Source: Candidatus Symbiothrix sp. (GTDB taxonomy: Bacteria; Bacteroidota; Bacteroidia; Bacteroidales; Azobacteroidaceae). Taken from it: 16,269 nucleotides of DNA. A model generated the notes under the pieces. That model was not told where the DNA came from. It saw only the letters and a program-made list of their open reading frames with translations, and ran no database searches. The translations under genes were made by a program, and so were the position numbers. The stretch spans positions 1-16,269 of the forward strand of contig JAITXK010000098.1 in the NCBI GenBank assembly GCA_031284765.1, written 5' to 3'. Below, in pieces: positions 13,535 through 16,269 of the stretch. Every line of letters starts with the position of its first letter. Position 1 is the first letter of the stretch.

Positions 13535-13921
13535 ATGGAAGTAGTAAATGCATTAGGAAGACGTAAAGCTGCTGTAGCACGTGTTTACGTTAAAGAAGGA
13601 TCCGGTAAAATCCAGATCAACAAGCGTGAGCTTGAAAGCTATTTTCCTTCATCCATCCTTCAATATGTTGTAAAACAACCGCTTAATAAATTAGGTGTTG
13701 TAGAACAATACGATATCATCATCAATTTGCAAGGTGGCGGATACAAAGGTCAATCAGAAGCTGCCCGCTTGGGTATCGCCCGCGCTTTGGTAAAGATTAA
13801 TCCTGAAAACAAACCTGCTTTACGGTCGGAAGGTTTTATGACCCGCGACCCGCGCGAAGTGGAACGGAAAAAACCGGGACGTCCCAAAGCAAGAAAACGT
13901 TTCCAATTCTCGAAACGTTAA
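13535..13921 (+). CDS. rpsI: 30S ribosomal protein S9 (uS9)
   Basis: The 128-residue protein opens with VVNALGRRKAAVARVYV, contains the conserved GGGYKGQSEAARLGIARAL and ends with the basic tail KKPGRPKARKRFQFSKR, which reaches the P-site tRNA in the ribosome. Length and sequence are typical. It follows rplM after 5 bases, the usual L13-S9 pairing. A 127-base gap with leader-like structure separates it from rpsB. Confidence 0.97.
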   Translation: MEVVNALGRRKAAVARVYVKEGSGKIQINKRELESYFPSSILQYVVKQPLNKLGVVEQYDIIINLQGGGYKGQSEAARLGIARALVKINPENKPALRSEGFMTRDPREVERKKPGRPKARKRFQFSKR

Positions 13922-13946
13922 TGAGTGAACAACTATAAAAAAAAAG

Positions 13947-14010
13947 TTTAGCATCTAAATCAGTTAGGACTTATTCCGCATGAAGATTTGTCGAATAACT
14001 ACCTGAGGAT
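13947..14010 (+). promoter_or_regulatory. Candidate rpsB leader structure
   Basis: The 127-base gap before rpsB has no -7 element but can fold: TTAGG 13964-13968 with CCTGA 14002-14006 (one G-U), then after a small internal loop TTATTC 13971-13976 with GAATAA 13993-13998 around a 16-base loop. A small TTTAG/CTAAA hairpin precedes it (about 13947-13959). It may regulate rpsB-tsf separately from the upstream genes. Confidence 0.45.
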
Positions 14011-14048
14011 TGATTCAACAAGAAAGTAAACAAATTTAAAACAAAAAC

Positions 14049-14891
14049 ATGTCAAGAGTAACATTTGAACAATTATTGGAAGCCGGATCTCATTTCGGGC
14101 ACTTGAAAAGGAAGTGGAATCCCGCCATGGCTCCCTACATTTTTATGGAACGCAACGGTATCCATATCATAGACTTACATAAAACAGTTGCAAAAATAGA
14201 TGACGCTGCAGCAGCGCTGAAACAAATCGCCAAATCGGGACGTAAAGTGTTGTTTGTAGCAACCAAAAAGCAAGCCAAACAAATAGTGGCCGACAAAGCT
14301 ACTTCTGTTGGAATGCCTTATGTAACAGAACGTTGGCCGGGTGGAATGTTAACCAACTTCCCCACCATTCGTAAAGCCATCAAAAAAATGGCAACTATCG
14401 ACAAAATGGCTAAAGACGGTACGTTCGACCAATTATCCAAAAGAGAAAAATTGCAGATTACCCGCCAACGCGCTAAATTGGAAAAAAACTTGGGCTCTAT
14501 CGCCGATTTGCTTCGTTTACCGTCCGCATTGTTCATTGTGGATGTAATGAAAGAACACATTGCAGTTGCAGAAGCGAATCGTTTAGGTATTCCTGTTTTT
14601 GCAATGGTGGATACAAACTCCAACCCGAACGATATTGATTTTGTTATCCCGGCTAACGATGATGCAACCAAATCAATCGAAGTGGTTTTAGATGCTCTTT
14701 GCACCGCTATCACCGAAGGTTTGGAAGAGAAAAAAGTAGAAAAAACAGATGCTCCTGCTGAAAATGAAGAAGAAGCGCCTGTCCGTAGAGAAAGAAAAGC
14801 AAAAGCAGTGAAAAAAGGAATCATCGCTAAAGATGATGAAGCGGCTTTGAATGCGAATATCGCAAGTAAATTTGTAAAAGAAGAGGAGTAA
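14049..14891 (+). CDS. rpsB: 30S ribosomal protein S2 (uS2)
   Basis: The 280 residues carry the S2 hallmarks: LLEAGSHFGHLKRKWNPAM, FMERNGIHIIDLHKT, VLFVATKKQAK, ERWPGGMLTNFPTI and IPVFAMVDTNSNPNDIDFVIPANDDA. A charged Lys/Glu-rich C-terminal extension (about 225-280) is typical of Bacteroidota S2 and variable in sequence. S2 joins the small subunit late and is needed for mRNA binding with S1. The start ATG at 14049 matches the conserved MSR N-terminus. It is followed after 4 bases by tsf, the classical rpsB-tsf pair. Confidence 0.97.
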   Translation: MSRVTFEQLLEAGSHFGHLKRKWNPAMAPYIFMERNGIHIIDLHKTVAKIDDAAAALKQIAKSGRKVLFVATKKQAKQIVADKATSVGMPYVTERWPGGMLTNFPTIRKAIKKMATIDKMAKDGTFDQLSKREKLQITRQRAKLEKNLGSIADLLRLPSALFIVDVMKEHIAVAEANRLGIPVFAMVDTNSNPNDIDFVIPANDDATKSIEVVLDALCTAITEGLEEKKVEKTDAPAENEEEAPVRRERKAKAVKKGIIAKDDEAALNANIASKFVKEEE

Positions 14892-14895
14892 TAGT

Positions 14896-15720
14896 ATGGC
14901 AGTAACAATGGCAGATATACAGCACCTGCGTAAAATGACGGGTGCGGGAATGATGGACTGTAAAAATGCGCTTGCCGAAGCGGAAGGCGATTTTGAAAAG
15001 GCCGTCGAAATTATTCGTAAAAAAGGACAAGCTGTAGCAGCTAAACGCGAAGACCGCGATGCTGCCGAAGGTTGTGTTTTGGCTGCAATTCGCAATGATT
15101 TTGCAGCTATCGTAGCAGTAAAATGTGAAACCGACTTTGTAGCCAAAGGAGAAGAATTTATCGGAATGGTTCGCAAAATCTTAAGTGCGGCTTTGGAAAA
15201 TCAACCCAAAACCACAGAGGATTTGTTGGAAATCTCCGTTGATGGACGTAAAGTAAGCGAATTGATTACCGACCGCATTGGTGTTACCGGTGAAAAAATG
15301 GAATTGGGCGCTTATGAATATCTGAATGCTCCTGCTACGGTTGCTTATATCCATCCGGGAAATAAGTTGGCCACTATCGTAGGCCTGAACCAAGCCGGTG
15401 TGGATACTCAAGTAGCGAAAGATATTGCCATGCAAGTAGCAGCGATGAACCCTGTTAGCGTAGATAAAGATTCCGTTCCGGCAGAAATCGTAGAACGCGA
15501 AAAGAAAATCGCTCGCGAAAAAGCAATTGAACAAGGTAAGCCCGAAAATATTTTGGACAGAATTGCTGAAGGCGCATTGCAAAAATACTACAAAGACTTT
15601 ACTTTGTTGCAACAAGAATTTGTGAAAGATTCCAAATTGACTATCAGCGAATATTTGAAAAAACAAAACAAAGACTTGACAGTTACCGGTTTCAAACGGG
15701 TAAACTTGAATGTTGAATAA
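14896..15720 (+). CDS. tsf: Translation elongation factor Ts
   Basis: EF-Ts is the nucleotide exchange factor of EF-Tu. The 274 residues begin with the UBA-like N-terminal domain (LRKMTGAGMMDCKNALAEA, about 11-29) and contain the EF-Tu-contacting CETDFVA motif (77-83). The core domain and a C-terminal region rich in Lys and Glu follow. The start ATG at 14896 is preceded by AGGAG at 14884-14888, seven bases upstream and overlapping the end of rpsB. This is a rare strong Shine-Dalgarno site for this phylum and suggests coupled translation. A strong terminator follows 20 bases after the stop. Confidence 0.97.
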   Translation: MAVTMADIQHLRKMTGAGMMDCKNALAEAEGDFEKAVEIIRKKGQAVAAKREDRDAAEGCVLAAIRNDFAAIVAVKCETDFVAKGEEFIGMVRKILSAALENQPKTTEDLLEISVDGRKVSELITDRIGVTGEKMELGAYEYLNAPATVAYIHPGNKLATIVGLNQAGVDTQVAKDIAMQVAAMNPVSVDKDSVPAEIVEREKKIAREKAIEQGKPENILDRIAEGALQKYYKDFTLLQQEFVKDSKLTISEYLKKQNKDLTVTGFKRVNLNVE

Positions 15721-15740
15721 TATTTTTTCATATTTTATAG

Positions 15741-15771
15741 AAAGACTGCTTCGCAAGAGGCAGTCTTTTTT
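15741..15771 (+). terminator. Intrinsic terminator of the rplM-tsf operon
   Basis: A 12-bp stem (15741-15752 with 15757-15768, one G-U) is closed by a GCAA tetraloop of the GNRA type and followed by a T tract to 15771. Confidence 0.95.
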
Positions 15772-15948
15772 ATTTGCGGTCTATTCACTCATATTAAAAA
15801 GACTGATAACATTTGCGCATACCATCCATATTATCAGAAATTTTATTTTCTGTGCAAACATGCGTGTTCTGTTTTATCCGTGTTCGATTTCTATTTTTTG
15901 GACAGCACTGGACACGGGCGCAACGTATAAATAATAGAACAACATGCC
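15772..15948. other. Short intergenic region between convergent tsf and rnhB
   Basis: I see no gene. Two weak inverted repeats are present: CTGATAA 15803-15809 with TTATCAG 15831-15837, and CCGTGTTC 15878-15885 with GGACACGG 15910-15917 (one G-U). Neither has the T tract of a terminator for rnhB on the minus strand. Confidence 0.5.
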
Positions 15949-16269
15949 CTAAAAATCCAACGACAACTGCCGCTCCACCCGCAAAAGCGTAAAACTCATC
16001 CGGTGATAATCCGTTGCCCCATACTCAGCAATCGCCTTGCGATGCTTAACCGTAGGATAGCCTTTATTGCAATGCCAATCATACTGCGGAAATTCCTTGT
16101 GCAAGCCGAGCATATACTCGTCACGATGCGTTTTGGCCAAAACCGAAGCAGCTGCTATGGACAAATATTTGCCGTCGCCCTTAATGATGGTCGTGTGGGG
16201 AATGTCTTTATAGTTCTTAAACCGATTCCCATCAATCAATAAATGTTGCGGACGAACGCTTAGTTGGTC
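15949..16269 (-). CDS. rnhB: Ribonuclease HII, C-terminal part (cut by window edge)
   Basis: The frame is open to the right edge and ends with TAG at 15949-15951, giving 106 residues of the C-terminal half. Conserved RNase HII blocks are LLIDGNRF, HTTIIKGDGKYLSIAAASVLAKTHRD (with the catalytic Asp of HRD, here split in the text only for length), NKGYPTVKHRKAIAEYG and DYHRMSF. The enzyme cleaves RNA in RNA-DNA hybrids and removes misincorporated ribonucleotides using Mg or Mn. The first catalytic Asp/Glu pair lies outside the window. It is convergent with the tsf operon. Confidence 0.95.
   Translation of the reverse strand, partial: DQLSVRPQHLLIDGNRFKNYKDIPHTTIIKGDGKYLSIAAASVLAKTHRDEYMLGLHKEFPQYDWHCNKGYPTVKHRKAIAEYGATDYHRMSFTLLRVERQLSLDF

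Noticed and set aside
14318..14908. Long minus-strand frame opposite rpsB
   Set aside because: It is a shadow of the S2 coding sequence with a Ser/Ala-rich composition and no recognisable domain.
15710..15934. 74-residue plus-strand frame after tsf
   Set aside because: It starts inside tsf, runs through the operon terminator hairpin and shows no family features.
1..16269. CRISPR array, tRNA, rRNA, insertion sequence or phage genes
   Set aside because: No regularly spaced direct repeats, cloverleaf-like segments, transposase or phage motifs were seen on either strand.

Overview
The window comes from a bacterium of the phylum Bacteroidota, almost certainly order Bacteroidales. The protein-coding genes (BspA-like leucine-rich repeats, DUF2723 membrane protein, OmpA-family porin, rplM-rpsI-rpsB-tsf order) resemble Bacteroides/Parabacteroides/Dysgonomonas-type sequences. 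At least eight intergenic sites carry the Bacteroidota sigma-ABfr -7 element TAnnTTTG, several with a TTG about 18-19 bases upstream. Shine-Dalgarno sites are mostly absent and DNA between genes is very AT-rich. It looks like chromosomal DNA with mostly housekeeping content. I see no phage, insertion sequence, CRISPR array, tRNA or rRNA.

Layout. (1) 1-362, minus: start of a secreted BspA-like leucine-rich repeat protein. It is preceded by a 519-base gap (363-881) holding a long structured RNA leader with two mutually exclusive folds, an orphan 16-bp perfect hairpin and short AT-rich repeats. (2) 882-2152, plus: a two-gene unit, a DUF542/hemerythrin di-iron protein translationally coupled to a LuxR-type regulator whose receiver domain lacks the phospho-acceptor Asp. 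(3) 2136-8882, minus: six tightly packed genes. In transcription order these are a giant DUF2723 GT-C-like membrane protein, a NodB-type polysaccharide deacetylase, a SAM methyltransferase with an apparent stop-loss tail, a PduO-type cobalamin adenosyltransferase, and then, from an internal promoter, a DUF2795 small protein coupled to murF. (4) 8968-11017: a divergent hexuronate pair, an SDR D-mannonate/fructuronate oxidoreductase (minus) and uxuA mannonate dehydratase (plus), with -7 elements that abut head to head. (5) 11097-12305, minus: an OmpA-family outer membrane protein. (6) 12687-12866, plus: a 59-residue acidic lipoprotein. (7) 13074-15720, plus: rplM-rpsI-rpsB-tsf, with structured leaders before rplM and rpsB, closed by a terminator with a GCAA tetraloop. 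(8) 15949-16269, minus: the 3' part of rnhB, cut by the window edge.

How the genes work together. UxuA and the SDR catalyse consecutive steps (fructuronate to mannonate to 2-keto-3-deoxygluconate). Hemerythrin plus regulator is probably an oxygen/NO-related stress unit. MurF (peptidoglycan precursor), the deacetylase, DUF2723 and OmpA all concern the cell envelope. The ribosomal block is an ordinary translation operon. No wholly new system is evident. The most interesting items are the switch-like leader of the LRR gene, the orphan hairpin beside it, the unannotated-size acidic lipoprotein, the ribosomal leaders with a shared and mutually complementary motif, and the methyltransferase/adenosyltransferase overlap.
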